NCBI GenBank assembly: GCA_021083345.1
Contig: JAJGRE010000003.1
Location: 186,001-250,000 of the forward strand
Source of the DNA: Calditrichales bacterium MX18-03
GTDB lineage: Bacteria; Bacillota; Clostridia; Lutisporales; Lutisporaceae
Length of the DNA stretch: 64,000 bases
Direction of reading: 5' to 3'
This document shows, piece after piece, positions 16,882-26,055 of the stretch. The notes beneath the pieces are model-generated. The model did not search any database. It was not told the origin of the DNA and worked only from the letters and a program-made list of their open reading frames with translations. Each line of letters starts with the position of its first letter. The first letter of the stretch is position 1. The translations under genes were made by a program, and so were the position numbers.

Positions 16882-17838
16882 ATGAAAAAGGCAATCCGAT
16901 CCTTGGTCACGATGTTTTGCATTTTAACTGTCATGCTCCTATTGACGGGACCTGTTTATGCCGATTTGGGCGATACCACCCTGAAAAAAGGCATGAGACA
17001 TCCCGATGTGGTCATGCTTCAGGAAAAATTAAGCATCCTCAATCACTTTGACGGTGATGAATATACCGATTATTTCGGTTCGGAAACCGAAACCGCACTG
17101 AAGGCATTCCAGAGTGCCGTGGGTATAAAGCCTGACGGTGTGGCGGGAAAGGCAACCTTCAAACTGCTGACAATGAAAATCAAGCAATTTGAAATGCGTC
17201 CCGATAACTTCATTCCTCTGAAAGAAGGCGACAGCGGCGAGCGAGTTCAAGATTTCCAGACCAAGCTGGAGGCGCTCAAGCTGTACTCAGGCCCAATCAA
17301 CGGGCACTATGATGCGGCAACCAAGGAAGCAGTCGCAGCTTTCCAGAAAAACGCAGCATTGGAACCAACAGGAATCATTGACTTTGCTGCAATGATGAAG
17401 CTGAATGAGGAAGCCGGAAAGGTTATAGCCGACAGAGCCAGTGCCGGTCGCAGGGCCATCAATGCAAAGGTTGTGGACTTCGCAAAGAACTTCCTGGGTG
17501 CGCCGTATGTATGGGGTGCTTCCAATGGTAAAGCCTTTGATTGTTCCGGCTTTGTCATGTATATACTGAAGAAGTTCAATGTGAACCTGGACCACAGCGC
17601 CTCCGGACAATTCAAAAAAGGTGAAAAAATAGAAAAAGCAGATTTGCAGCCTGGAGACCTGGTGTTCTTCACCACCTACAAGAAGGGTGCCAGCCATGTT
17701 GGCATATACATAGGGAACAGCAAATTCATACATGCCAGTTCAGGCGTTGATCAAGTAACCATCACAGACCTGAACACCAATTACTATAAACGCAGGTATC
17801 TGGGAGCCAGACGCTACGATTTGGCAGAAAGCAACTAG
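16882..17838 (+). CDS. Secreted peptidoglycan hydrolase: two PG-binding domains plus NlpC/P60
   Basis: This 318-aa protein has a signal peptide ending in GPVYA. Two PG_binding_1 domains follow (about residues 30-95, with KKGMRHPDVVMLQEKL, and about 110-170, with KEGDSGERVQDFQTKL), then a C-terminal NlpC/P60 domain with catalytic Cys in FDCSGFVMY, His in SHVGIYIG and a third polar residue in IHASS. The enzyme should cut the D-Glu-meso-DAP bond in stem peptides. A TTG codon directly before the ATG is a possible alternative start. It stands alone behind a good promoter and WalR-like boxes and ends in a strong terminator. Confidence 0.95.
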   Translation: MKKAIRSLVTMFCILTVMLLLTGPVYADLGDTTLKKGMRHPDVVMLQEKLSILNHFDGDEYTDYFGSETETALKAFQSAVGIKPDGVAGKATFKLLTMKIKQFEMRPDNFIPLKEGDSGERVQDFQTKLEALKLYSGPINGHYDAATKEAVAAFQKNAALEPTGIIDFAAMMKLNEEAGKVIADRASAGRRAINAKVVDFAKNFLGAPYVWGASNGKAFDCSGFVMYILKKFNVNLDHSASGQFKKGEKIEKADLQPGDLVFFTTYKKGASHVGIYIGNSKFIHASSGVDQVTITDLNTNYYKRRYLGARRYDLAESN

Positions 17839-17847
17839 AGATGAATA

Positions 17848-17874
17848 AAGGATGGCAGCACAGCTGCCATCCTT
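17848..17874. terminator. Bidirectional terminator
   Basis: AAGGATGGCAGC and GCTGCCATCCTT form a perfect 12-bp stem with an ACA loop between convergent genes. Confidence 0.8.
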
Positions 17875-17892
17875 ATCTATTGGCCGTATAAG

Positions 17893-18606
17893 CTATTTTA
17901 TAAAAAGCTCGATTTCGCAATCGCAGCTGGGGCATACACCGATGATCTTGTCGTCTATATTGAAAAGCTCGAAGGTCTCATTGCATTTGCTGCATTTTGC
18001 AACGCATTTTTTCATATAGATCAACGTTCCGATATATTTTACCTTGGAACTCTTATACCGTTCAACCATTCTATCATAGGTTTTGCTTTCATTCTTGTCA
18101 TATAGCAGCTCATTCCGCAAAGTGACGAATTTAATATTCTCTCCTTGCAGGGCTTTCCTCTTCCCTTCCAGCTCCTTGATCTCCCCAGCAATCTCGAAGA
18201 TCCGGTCCTGGTTGTAATTGATCTTGTGGCTAAGCTCCGTCAGGATGTCGATGTTCTTATGATAGTTGAAATACATACGGTACGCGGTCATGTAGTTTTC
18301 CTGGTAATTGAATTCATTGTGGCAGAAACGGCACTCGTCCACATCCGGTATATCGAAGGTCTCGACATAAGTATTACCTAAGCTGTCGCAGAAGGGACAA
18401 ATAATGATAAAAATGGAGTCCAGGTAATTCTCCTTCTCCAGTTCGGTAAACAGCCTGCTCTGTTCATCCTGAGACAGGCCCAGCTGCTTTATGGAGTTTT
18501 CATATAGTACGTCATTTTCCTCATAGGTGGACAGCATCTCAATGAACTTATCCGCCTTGGCCTGAGGTATCAGCTTTTGTTGCTTCAAATACTCAATCAG
18601 ATTCAT
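17893..18606 (-). CDS. Unknown protein with two zinc-ribbon-like CxxC modules
   Basis: This 237-aa protein is not recognised. It has a helical N-terminus (about residues 1-65), a four-cysteine module ICPFC-x22-CRFCHNE, then a helical or coiled stretch rich in E/K/R (about 115-175), and a second four-cysteine module at the C-terminus (CSKC-x15-CPSCDCE). The paired CxxC sets suggest two structural zinc sites flanking a coiled coil. No signal peptide or membrane helix is present. AAAGGGG precedes the ATG. The neighbouring 142-aa gene upstream is in the same direction and also unknown, so they may act together. Confidence 0.7.
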   Translation of the reverse strand: MNLIEYLKQQKLIPQAKADKFIEMLSTYEENDVLYENSIKQLGLSQDEQSRLFTELEKENYLDSIFIIICPFCDSLGNTYVETFDIPDVDECRFCHNEFNYQENYMTAYRMYFNYHKNIDILTELSHKINYNQDRIFEIAGEIKELEGKRKALQGENIKFVTLRNELLYDKNESKTYDRMVERYKSSKVKYIGTLIYMKKCVAKCSKCNETFELFNIDDKIIGVCPSCDCEIELFIK

Positions 18607-18673
18607 GTTAATTCCCCTTTCTCTATGCTTATCGGCGTTCTTTATTCATCATCTTTTTGTTATTTATTTTATT

Positions 18674-19102
18674 CTATAGATATTTTGAATCTCCTCTAAT
18701 ATCGGAGCTGATTTTAAAATAAATGCAGCTGTCATAATAGATTCCTGAAAAAAACGCTTCCTCATAGGTTTGCAAGTCTGCCTTGCCCACATTGCTTTCA
18801 GCTGCCTCACAGCTCAGCAGGCTCAGTATTCTCTTGCACCGGTCATCCAGGACGATCTTATGTGGTACCTTTAATAAGAACCGCTTCACTCTGCTGCCAG
18901 TTACCTGTATGGAAACCGGTATAGCAGGGTTTGTCAGATAATTCATGATCCTTCTGTTCTGGTCTGCCCCGCCAAGAAGCTGCAATACATGCATCAACAT
19001 CTGTCCCAATGCGAAATAATAAACTTTCTTATTTTCAAAATGACTGGCTGTTTTATTTTCCAGCACCCTTCCAAAGGCATCCGCCAGTTCCCACGATTCC
19101 AT
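18674..19102 (-). CDS. Unknown 142-aa soluble protein
   Basis: No family is recognised. The protein is mixed helical, with YYFALGQMLMHVLQLLGGADQNRR near the N-terminus and a CKRILSLLSCE segment. It has no signal peptide, membrane helix or obvious catalytic motif. The start is the internal ATG with AGGGGAAG upstream; the longer frame has no ribosome binding site. It lies about 68 bases upstream of the zinc-ribbon-like protein gene on the same strand. Confidence 0.6.
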   Translation of the reverse strand: MESWELADAFGRVLENKTASHFENKKVYYFALGQMLMHVLQLLGGADQNRRIMNYLTNPAIPVSIQVTGSRVKRFLLKVPHKIVLDDRCKRILSLLSCEAAESNVGKADLQTYEEAFFSGIYYDSCIYFKISSDIRGDSKYL

Positions 19103-19208
19103 TTGTCTTCCCCTTGTCTGTGGCATTTTATAATCTCACAGATATTTTACAACATAGACAGCTTTCTATCAACCATTTTGTCATGGCAGCTTTCAAGCCC
19201 ACAAAGCA

Positions 19209-19242
19209 CAAGGGATTGACCCTGAACCGGGTTAATCCCTTG
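19209..19242. terminator. Strong inverted repeat downstream of the LysM-GH18 gene
   Basis: Two 14-base arms (CAAGGGATTGACCC / GGGTTAATCCCTTG, one G-U pair) enclose a 6-base loop. There is no clear U-run on either strand, so this may be a processing or stability element rather than a classic terminator. Confidence 0.45.
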
Positions 19243-19256
19243 CATATACCACGTGT

Positions 19257-20540
19257 TTAACTCAATACTTTTCTTACATCGAAAAGGTTCCTCAGCACCA
19301 GCCAGTTCTGCGGGAAGAACCGCCCAATGGTCCAGTAACTGCCGCCGCCCAGCCTATATTCATGTATCAGTCTTAACTTCGCTTCGATACTTCTTGCATC
19401 GTCAAACCAAACTACATGCTGTTTTCCATTGTCGTCATAATAGTTGAAAAACGGTGCCTGGGATTTGGCATCGTATTGAATGGCAGCGCCTTCACGCCTA
19501 GCCAGATCCACCGCTCCGGTGTTCGAAAGCGTTGCAGCCCTTGAGCCGGGTACATAGGGTAAGGTCCAGTCATAGCCGTAATTGGGAATCCCCATCAGGA
19601 TCTTCTCTCTTGGTATAGCTGTTACAGCATAATTCAGCACTTTTCTGACCTCATTGATGGGTGACACCGCCAAGGGCGGGCCGAAGGTGTAGCCCCATTC
19701 GTAGGTCATCAGGATGACATGGTCTGTCAGTGCTCCATGTACAGGATAATCATGAGCTTCATACAGAAGACCTTTTTGTTCTGCTGATGTTTTGGGTGCC
19801 AATGCTGTTGTGACGGTATAGCCCAACGGCCTCAGCCTTTGGACTGCTTTTCTCAGGAAATTGTTGTATTTCTCCCGGTCCTCCGGATAGATGTATTCAA
19901 AATCGATGTCCAATCCGTAATAGTTCTTTCTTCTCATAATGTTCAGGACATTGTTGAGCAGCGTTTCCTGAAGCTGGTCGCTGTTCAGAATGGTTCTAGC
20001 TAGGTTGCTGCTGAAGCTGCCGCCTTCCTCAATGTTTGAAATAACCAACAGCGGTGCCACTCTCGCTGCTCTGGCGGCCTGTATCAAGGCTTCGTCATTG
20101 ACCGGCTTGAGGCTGCCGTCCGGTCTGACCTCATAGCTGAAAACACTGAGATAGGTCAGGTAAGGCAGAGTCTTTCTCAGAACCTCCTGCGTAACCGTCG
20201 GGAATGCATAGCCGTTCACTTCGATGGTACCCAGTTTCCTGGTCCTGGACGGGATATTGACGACTTGCCCGGGACTGATCAGTGCGGCATTGGTTATCTG
20301 CGGATTGGCATTCAGCAAGTCGTTGGTGGTGACACCATAAAGCCTGGCAATGGTGTAAAGAGATTGTCCCGGAAGAATCGTATGCCTTCTGACGCCTTCC
20401 TCGATGACAATGGTCTGACCTACGACCAGACTGTTGGGATTTGTCAACTCATTGTCAGAAATGACCTTTGAAGGTGAAACCCCGTACAGCCTGGATATGG
20501 AATAGATGGATTCACCCGGCTTTACTACATGAATAATCAA
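19257..20540 (-). CDS. LysM-GH18 spore cortex/germination protein, YaaH/SleL-like
   Basis: This 427-aa protein matches the length of Bacillus YaaH. Two LysM domains (residues about 1-47 and 50-97: HVVKPGESIYSISRLYGV, HTILPGQSLYTIARLYGV) precede a glycoside hydrolase 18 domain (about 105-427) with catalytic GLDIDFEYI. SleL/YaaH enzymes act as N-acetylglucosaminidases on spore cortex fragments. There is no signal peptide, as usual for this family. The start is a TTG with AAAGGGTG upstream, chosen because the protein then begins with the M-I-I-H-V-V-K-P-G-E opening seen in YaaH. Confidence 0.88.
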   Translation of the reverse strand: MIIHVVKPGESIYSISRLYGVSPSKVISDNELTNPNSLVVGQTIVIEEGVRRHTILPGQSLYTIARLYGVTTNDLLNANPQITNAALISPGQVVNIPSRTRKLGTIEVNGYAFPTVTQEVLRKTLPYLTYLSVFSYEVRPDGSLKPVNDEALIQAARAARVAPLLVISNIEEGGSFSSNLARTILNSDQLQETLLNNVLNIMRRKNYYGLDIDFEYIYPEDREKYNNFLRKAVQRLRPLGYTVTTALAPKTSAEQKGLLYEAHDYPVHGALTDHVILMTYEWGYTFGPPLAVSPINEVRKVLNYAVTAIPREKILMGIPNYGYDWTLPYVPGSRAATLSNTGAVDLARREGAAIQYDAKSQAPFFNYYDDNGKQHVVWFDDARSIEAKLRLIHEYRLGGGSYWTIGRFFPQNWLVLRNLFDVRKVLS

Positions 20541-20595
20541 AAGCAACACACCCTTTAACTGGAATTGGCAAAATAGTTCATTACAGTATATGCCG

Positions 20596-21468
20596 TTAAA
20601 GGTGAATGTGTTCCTCATTCCTGCTTTTTCTGTCAAATCTCCGGCTTAATGCCGTATACAGGACGGGCATCACGATGGTCATCCAAATCACCAGCACGAA
20701 GTACCGAACAAAGTGGCTCATTGGCACATCAGGCAGGACATGCTTTAATGCCATACGGATGGCAAGCAGCGTCGTCAGGCCCAAGGCTAGCTTGATCACT
20801 TGAAGCTCCCAGCGCGCCTCAACCCTGAACCGGATATAACGCGGCTCGATGATGTATCCCAGATAAAGCCCCAATAGACCCCCTGCCACCTTATAATAGT
20901 CCTGGTTGTTTGAAAACAGCCACATGCCGGTCAGTACCGGTATAATAAACAGGAGATAAATCGCTTTACCTTTTATTCCGGCCACCCTATCCAGATAATT
21001 CCAGATAATAACCCAGCCCCAGCCCACAGCAATGCCGCCCAATATATCGACCGGCCTGTGTACGCCCAGATACAGCCTTGAAAAGCCTACCAGCAAGATT
21101 ATGGCTGCACCAGTGACGTAGAGCCTTTGCTTTCTGAAATGGAGCATGATAAGGGTCCAGAAGGAGGCAGTGCTCTGGGTATGCCCGCTGGGAAAGGAAA
21201 AACCACCTGCCGTATGAAGCCGGAGTGACCGGATCCCTTCTTCTCCTATGACCCTGGGTACTCGGAAAATATCCTTCAGCGCCTGGTTCACTGCTGCACT
21301 GGTCAGGCAGATGAAACCCAGGCGGTAACCCCATTCCTTGCTGACGCACCAGTATACCACCGCGGTAGCAAGCATAAAAAAATTATCTTCTCCCAGCATG
21401 GTGATTCCTTGAAACAACATATCAAAAAAGGGATTGGAAATGGATTGGATCAGCTTGATGATTTCCAT
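20596..21468 (-). CDS. PAP2-family membrane phosphatase
   Basis: This 290-aa integral membrane protein has about seven helices and the three acid-phosphatase motifs: KDIFRVPR (KX6RP-like), FSFPSGHTQS (PSGH) and SRLYLGVHRPVDILGG (SRX5HX3D, with catalytic His and Asp). Candidates are undecaprenyl pyrophosphate recycling or a lipid phosphate phosphatase. The start is the ATG after GGAGG; the longer frame begins with TTG inside the ribosome binding site. It is downstream of the MFS gene on the same strand. Confidence 0.88.
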   Translation of the reverse strand: MEIIKLIQSISNPFFDMLFQGITMLGEDNFFMLATAVVYWCVSKEWGYRLGFICLTSAAVNQALKDIFRVPRVIGEEGIRSLRLHTAGGFSFPSGHTQSTASFWTLIMLHFRKQRLYVTGAAIILLVGFSRLYLGVHRPVDILGGIAVGWGWVIIWNYLDRVAGIKGKAIYLLFIIPVLTGMWLFSNNQDYYKVAGGLLGLYLGYIIEPRYIRFRVEARWELQVIKLALGLTTLLAIRMALKHVLPDVPMSHFVRYFVLVIWMTIVMPVLYTALSRRFDRKSRNEEHIHL

Positions 21469-21486
21469 TTTTTCCTCCAAAGCATC

Positions 21487-22761
21487 TTAAATGGATTTTC
21501 CGATTTGTTTGTTTATCCCTCTGCTGCAGCGGTCCCGCCAGGTAAAGGCCAGACTGCCTGAAAACCTTGCTGCCGCGCATAATGCCAATGCAATGTAGAT
21601 ATTGGTGCCGGCAAGGGCCAGATCCCCTATCAAAGGTGCAACGAACAAAGTCACATTGGTCATAGTGGCATGTACGGCCACATAAGCCAGCCGATTGTGT
21701 TCCGGAGCCGCCTCCAGCAAGGAGCTGAGAATGCTGGTCAGGGTACCGGAAGTAAAAAAGCCCATAATGATACCGGCAACCGTCAGAATATACAGATTTG
21801 GGGATAATGCAAACAGAATGGGTGTAATTGCCATGCCGGTAGTAGCCAGTGCGATGGCAAAGCAGTTGCCCTTTCTGCTGATCAGCCTTTCCCAGAAGCC
21901 GGAGCTGACAAACATGGCGATTCCGGAGGTGACGCCGCCAATTGTAAGCCATGCCTCATCCGCGCCCAGATATTTGATCTGGTAGATCCCGAAAAGGGGC
22001 CACCCCATCTGCCAGCCAAAGTGGAAAAGGAAGGAGCATGCCAGAAAACGCATAAAGACCTTGTTCCTGAAGACTTCCGGCAGTGCAGCACGGATGTCGA
22101 TCCTGGGGCTTTGCCCTGACTTCTCCTCCTTTATCTTACGGAAAGTGATGATCTCCAGAATGCCCAATGCAAAGGCTGCAACATAAAAGAGCTGATACAC
22201 CTGAATAGCCTGTCCTTGCGTCGTGCCGAAGCCTTTCATCAGCTGCCCCAATACCAGCAGGGTAATGAAATTTATCAGTGCTGAGTATTTGTTTTTGGCC
22301 GAAATGGCAAATGCTCTGTCCTTTTCTGCGAAAGCATCGGCAGAAAAGCTTTGCAGGGCAGTTGTGGATACCGCCTCTGGAAAGTTCATCAATGCGGCCA
22401 GCAGGACAAAGACAATGGGGCGGTAAGCTTCGGGCAAAAATGGGACCAAAGCGAAGCTCAGTATGAAAAGCCTGCTCATCAGAAAAAACAGCGAGGTGGT
22501 TCGTCTCCTGTCCGCAGAGCGGCTTACCCATATAATGCCGGGAATAATGGCAAATACCGCAACCAAACCAGGCAGGGAATTAAACAGAGAAACATGGGAC
22601 TCGGTGCCCTCCAGCCGGAATATGAATTTCTGTGCAAAAGGCTTGTAAAGGTTGGTGACTATGGTAAAAAGAATGCCGTTCAAAACATAGTAATATATAT
22701 TGCTTTCATACAGCTTGCTGCCGCTGCTTCTTTTTTTCCTGCTCCAAAACAAATGGCGCAT
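21487..22761 (-). CDS. Major facilitator superfamily transporter
   Basis: This 424-aa protein has about 12 hydrophobic helices and an MFS loop between helices 2 and 3 (WVSRSADRRRTTSLF). A charged N-terminal tail (WSRKKRSSGSK) lies on the cytosolic side. It is downstream of, and likely cotranscribed with, a MarR regulator, a common arrangement for drug or metabolite efflux. The substrate is unknown. Confidence 0.82.
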   Translation of the reverse strand: MRHLFWSRKKRSSGSKLYESNIYYYVLNGILFTIVTNLYKPFAQKFIFRLEGTESHVSLFNSLPGLVAVFAIIPGIIWVSRSADRRRTTSLFFLMSRLFILSFALVPFLPEAYRPIVFVLLAALMNFPEAVSTTALQSFSADAFAEKDRAFAISAKNKYSALINFITLLVLGQLMKGFGTTQGQAIQVYQLFYVAAFALGILEIITFRKIKEEKSGQSPRIDIRAALPEVFRNKVFMRFLACSFLFHFGWQMGWPLFGIYQIKYLGADEAWLTIGGVTSGIAMFVSSGFWERLISRKGNCFAIALATTGMAITPILFALSPNLYILTVAGIIMGFFTSGTLTSILSSLLEAAPEHNRLAYVAVHATMTNVTLFVAPLIGDLALAGTNIYIALALCAAARFSGSLAFTWRDRCSRGINKQIGKSI

Positions 22762-22796
22762 GATCTATACCCCCATCATTGATCGGTATAACCGCA

Positions 22797-23237
22797 TCAG
22801 AATTCATTCTTTGTCTGGTTCATCCGTTCCAGGTATGCGATGAAGTTGATTCTCTCCGCTTCATTCATATCTGCTGTCAGAGCTTCCAAATAGCTGCAGC
22901 GACGTGCGATGACCTCTTCCAGCAGCTTCAACCCGGTTTCCTGAACTGTCAGCTTTACTGTCCGTCTGTCCTTATCATCCCTCACCCGGTTCACCAGGTT
23001 GTTGTTTACCATCCGGTCCACCAAATCCGTAATCGTGCTGGGTGCCAGGAACAACCTGCTGCTTAGCTCTGTGACAGTCATTTCCCCTTCATAGATCAGG
23101 AATTGCAGCGCATCAAACTGGGGCGGCGTAATATTGAAGTCCTGCAGGATTTCTCTGCCCTTTTTTTTGATGGAAAAGCAGACCCCCCTCAGGAGCAGTT
23201 CCATTTGCTCAATTGTTCCGCTGGTGTTAGGATTCAA
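22797..23237 (-). CDS. MarR family transcriptional regulator
   Basis: This 146-aa winged-helix protein has helix-turn-helix TVTELSSRLFLAPSTITDLVDRMV and wing LVNRVRDDKDRRTVKLT, both characteristic of MarR. It should form a dimer that binds the promoter of its own operon and respond to a small ligand. The start is uncertain: TTG at 23237 has GAGG 9 bases upstream, while GTG at 23252 (151 aa) has only a weak site. It lies 35 bases before the MFS gene. Confidence 0.88.
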   Translation of the reverse strand: MNPNTSGTIEQMELLLRGVCFSIKKKGREILQDFNITPPQFDALQFLIYEGEMTVTELSSRLFLAPSTITDLVDRMVNNNLVNRVRDDKDRRTVKLTVQETGLKLLEEVIARRCSYLEALTADMNEAERINFIAYLERMNQTKNEF

Positions 23238-23380
23238 ACCACATCGCCTCACTTATCTTTTCAGTCTCGAATATTTCGTGTCTCTAAGCATTATTTTAGT
23301 ACGGTATGGTTGTAATGTCAATATTGATAAAAAAAGACCGATGCTTTATTTGCATCGGCGTAATTGGGAGATAAATTAAA

Positions 23381-24541
23381 CTACAGCACCCTGACCCGCA
23401 GCATTGCGTCTATGCCCTTAAGCTTCTCTAAAATATTTTCAGGCACCTGGCTGTCGGTATCGATGATGGTATATGCCACTTTATCCCTGCTTTTGTTGAT
23501 CATATCATGGATATTGATATTCTCATTTGCCAGGATGGTTGAAATCTGGCCTACCATGTTGGGTATATTCAAATGAGCCAAGGTAATGCGGTAGCTGGAA
23601 GCTCTGGGTAAATCGCAGTTTGGAAAATTGACTGAATTCCGGATATTGCCGTCCTCAAGAAAATCAGTCAGATGCTTGACTGCCATCAAAGCACAGTTTT
23701 CCTCCGATTCGGGTGTAGATGCGCCGATATGCGGGAAGGAAATCACATTGTCAAAGCAGAGCAGTGCCCTTTCCGGGAAATCCGTCGCATAGCTGGCCAC
23801 AGTTCCGTCCTGCAGCGCTTCAATCAGGTCAGTGGTATTCACCAGTTCCCCTCTTGAAAAGTTCAGCAACCTGACACCTTTTTTTACCAGCTGGAATTTG
23901 CTTTGATTAAACAAACCCTTTGTGCTCTGTGTAAGCGGTATGTGCAATGTTATGTAATCGGCACTTTCCAGCAGAGAATTGAGGCTCAGCGCTTTCCTGA
24001 CATTCCGTGAAAGCCCCCATGCCGAATCCACCGATATGAAGGGATCATAGCCTTCAACCTCCATACCCAGCGCATGAGCTGCATTGGCTACCATGACACC
24101 GATGGCACCCAAGCCGATGACCCCCAGCCGCTTGCCTTTGATTTCCGGCCCCACAAAGCCGGACTTGCCTTTTTCAACCAATTCTGCCAGATTCTCTGCA
24201 TCCTTTTGCGCCTTCGTCCAGTGAACGCTTTCCAGCAGCTTTCTGGATGACAGGAACAGCGCTGCCACGGTTAATTCCTTGACGGCATTGGCATTGGCAC
24301 CTGGTGTGTTGAATACCACGATTCCCTTTTCCGTGCAACTGTCTACAGGAATGTTGTTGACACCGGCTCCTGCCCGGGCTGCGCACAGCAAGGACGCCGG
24401 CAGCGCCATGTCGTGCATGTTGAAACTGCGGAGCAGCAAGGCATCCGGATTTTCAGCCTCTTCAGACACTCTGTATCTGTCTGTCCTGAAGAGCGACAGA
24501 CCTTTCTTGGAAATCTTGTTTAAAACCTTGATGTAGTACAC
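23381..24541 (-). CDS. serA: D-3-phosphoglycerate dehydrogenase, short ACT form
   Basis: This 386-aa protein has the 2-hydroxyacid dehydrogenase catalytic Arg in LLRSF/GAGVNNIP, the Rossmann motif LGVIGLGAIGVMVANAA, catalytic Glu in the ATDFPE region and His in FPHIGASTPES, then a C-terminal ACT domain (about residues 315-386) for serine feedback. Length and layout match the clostridial SerA of about 385-390 aa. The start is GTG with AAGGGGGAG 6 bases before it. No serC or serB is adjacent; instead it follows GAPDH and the PPDK-like gene on the same strand. Confidence 0.9.
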   Translation of the reverse strand: MYYIKVLNKISKKGLSLFRTDRYRVSEEAENPDALLLRSFNMHDMALPASLLCAARAGAGVNNIPVDSCTEKGIVVFNTPGANANAVKELTVAALFLSSRKLLESVHWTKAQKDAENLAELVEKGKSGFVGPEIKGKRLGVIGLGAIGVMVANAAHALGMEVEGYDPFISVDSAWGLSRNVRKALSLNSLLESADYITLHIPLTQSTKGLFNQSKFQLVKKGVRLLNFSRGELVNTTDLIEALQDGTVASYATDFPERALLCFDNVISFPHIGASTPESEENCALMAVKHLTDFLEDGNIRNSVNFPNCDLPRASSYRITLAHLNIPNMVGQISTILANENINIHDMINKSRDKVAYTIIDTDSQVPENILEKLKGIDAMLRVRVL

Positions 24542-24733
24542 CTCTGTCTCCCCCTTGATCTATATGAAGTTTAAATAGGTTACATTGAATATATAGCCAC
24601 TATTCTATAATAACCGGTCAAGGATGTATACAGCATTCAGTCATTTCAGTGAATTGCTGGTAGCTATTAAAAAAAAAGGAGAACTATCTGTAGACAATTC
24701 AGATGATTGTATGTATTGTAAACACAAAAATAT

Positions 24734-24761
24734 CAGGGTGCATCATAAACACTGCACCCTG
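24734..24761 (-). terminator. Terminator of the GAPDH gene
   Basis: On the minus strand CAGGGTGCA and TGCACCCTG form a 9-bp stem with a 10-base loop, followed by ATATTTTTG, 12 bases after the GAPDH stop. The remaining ~190 bases before serA hold no gene, only AT-rich promoter-like sequence. Confidence 0.75.
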
Positions 24762-24772
24762 AGTAGAAAGCA

Positions 24773-26026
24773 CTATATCATGTTCTTATCTACATACACT
24801 GTCAGCTTACCCAGACAGTTGACATAACAGCCATATTCATTGTCATACCAGCCGAAGACTTTGGCATGGGTTACCGGCAGGTGGATATCCTGCGCATTTT
24901 CTATGCCGTACTCTCTTAAGGTTTCGGAGTACAACGGAAGAAAACCTGTTCTGGTATGGGTCTCGTGCCCTTCTATTACAACGGCCGACTGGCAGCCCAT
25001 CAGATCCGATGAGACATTCTGCCGTTCACTGAATATCAGCAGGTCCTTCTGGGCTCCCTGTGCCGCCTGCTTGTAAATATTGTTGATAAAATCCCGGTTG
25101 ATAACCGGATCTCCTGTTTCATTCAACTCAGTGCGGAAAGTAATGTTCAAGGCGATCATAGAGACAGTGCTGGTAGGTACCCTTACGGAATCCGCCATGA
25201 ATCCCACTTTCTTGATCTCAGGCAGGATCTCCTCCAAGGCGATGGCTGCCCCGGTGGTGGTTGGAATGATATTGTTGAAAACCGAGCGGTTTCGCCTCAA
25301 ATCGTTGGTTCCTGCCGACGGGACGGTATCCAGTATATTCTGGTTGTTGGTGGCGGAATGGACGGTGGACATAGATGCCGTAATGATTTTGGATGTCTCT
25401 TCCGTCTCCAGCAGCGGCTTGATCATGTGAGCCAAGCCGGTAGTGGTGCAGCTGGCCGCGGAAAGGATATGGTGTCTGGCCGGATCGTAGTTCATATGGT
25501 TGACACCGTAGACAAAAAGACCGCTGTCTTCCGGCATTCGCTGGGATGAGTCCTTAATTTTGAAAGGCGCACTGACGATAACCTTTTCTGCACCGGCCTC
25601 CAGATGTCCCCGCAAACTCCCCTTGGCGTGGTCGGCAGGCGCCGCCGGATCTAGGAAGGTCCCGGTGCAATCCACTACCAACCGGACACCCTCTTGTGCC
25701 CAATCGATGCTTTTGGGATTCCGTTGGTTTCGGAGGATTTTTACCGGCATCCCATTGATAGCGAGCAAACACTCTGCTTCGTTCAGCACTGAGATGTCGC
25801 AAGCCCTTCCTGTAAAACCATACAGAAAATGGTTAAGGGTGCCATAGGTGGAGTCGGTTGTAAGGTACTGGATGATATCGTCAATTTTTCTCCCCACCTC
25901 ACGGCCGGCATTCAGAACAAAGCCGTCAAAATGGCGTATATTGAGGTGATACCAGAGCGTCAGCTTTCCGATTCTGCCCAGTCCATTGATACCCAGAAGA
26001 TTCTTGTTTTTCAAAGGGACATTCAT
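24773..26026 (-). CDS. Divergent, long glyceraldehyde-3-phosphate dehydrogenase
   Basis: The protein is 417 aa, against about 335 for usual GapA. It keeps the NAD-binding GINGLGRIGK, the active-site Cys193 in SAASCTTTGLAH, the catalytic His223 in STVHSATNNQ, and the C-terminal FGWYDNEYGCYVNCLGKL. The usual SCTTNCLAP is altered after the nucleophile, and the N-terminal half has insertions (about residues 40-75). It is probably a phosphorylating GAPDH-like enzyme, but substrate or cofactor could differ. AAGGAGTGG precedes the ATG. The gene is 29 bases after the PPDK-like gene, suggesting one operon. Confidence 0.85.
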   Translation of the reverse strand: MNVPLKNKNLLGINGLGRIGKLTLWYHLNIRHFDGFVLNAGREVGRKIDDIIQYLTTDSTYGTLNHFLYGFTGRACDISVLNEAECLLAINGMPVKILRNQRNPKSIDWAQEGVRLVVDCTGTFLDPAAPADHAKGSLRGHLEAGAEKVIVSAPFKIKDSSQRMPEDSGLFVYGVNHMNYDPARHHILSAASCTTTGLAHMIKPLLETEETSKIITASMSTVHSATNNQNILDTVPSAGTNDLRRNRSVFNNIIPTTTGAAIALEEILPEIKKVGFMADSVRVPTSTVSMIALNITFRTELNETGDPVINRDFINNIYKQAAQGAQKDLLIFSERQNVSSDLMGCQSAVVIEGHETHTRTGFLPLYSETLREYGIENAQDIHLPVTHAKVFGWYDNEYGCYVNCLGKLTVYVDKNMI

Positions 26027-26055
26027 ATTACCACTCCTTATGATGAATTTAAAAC

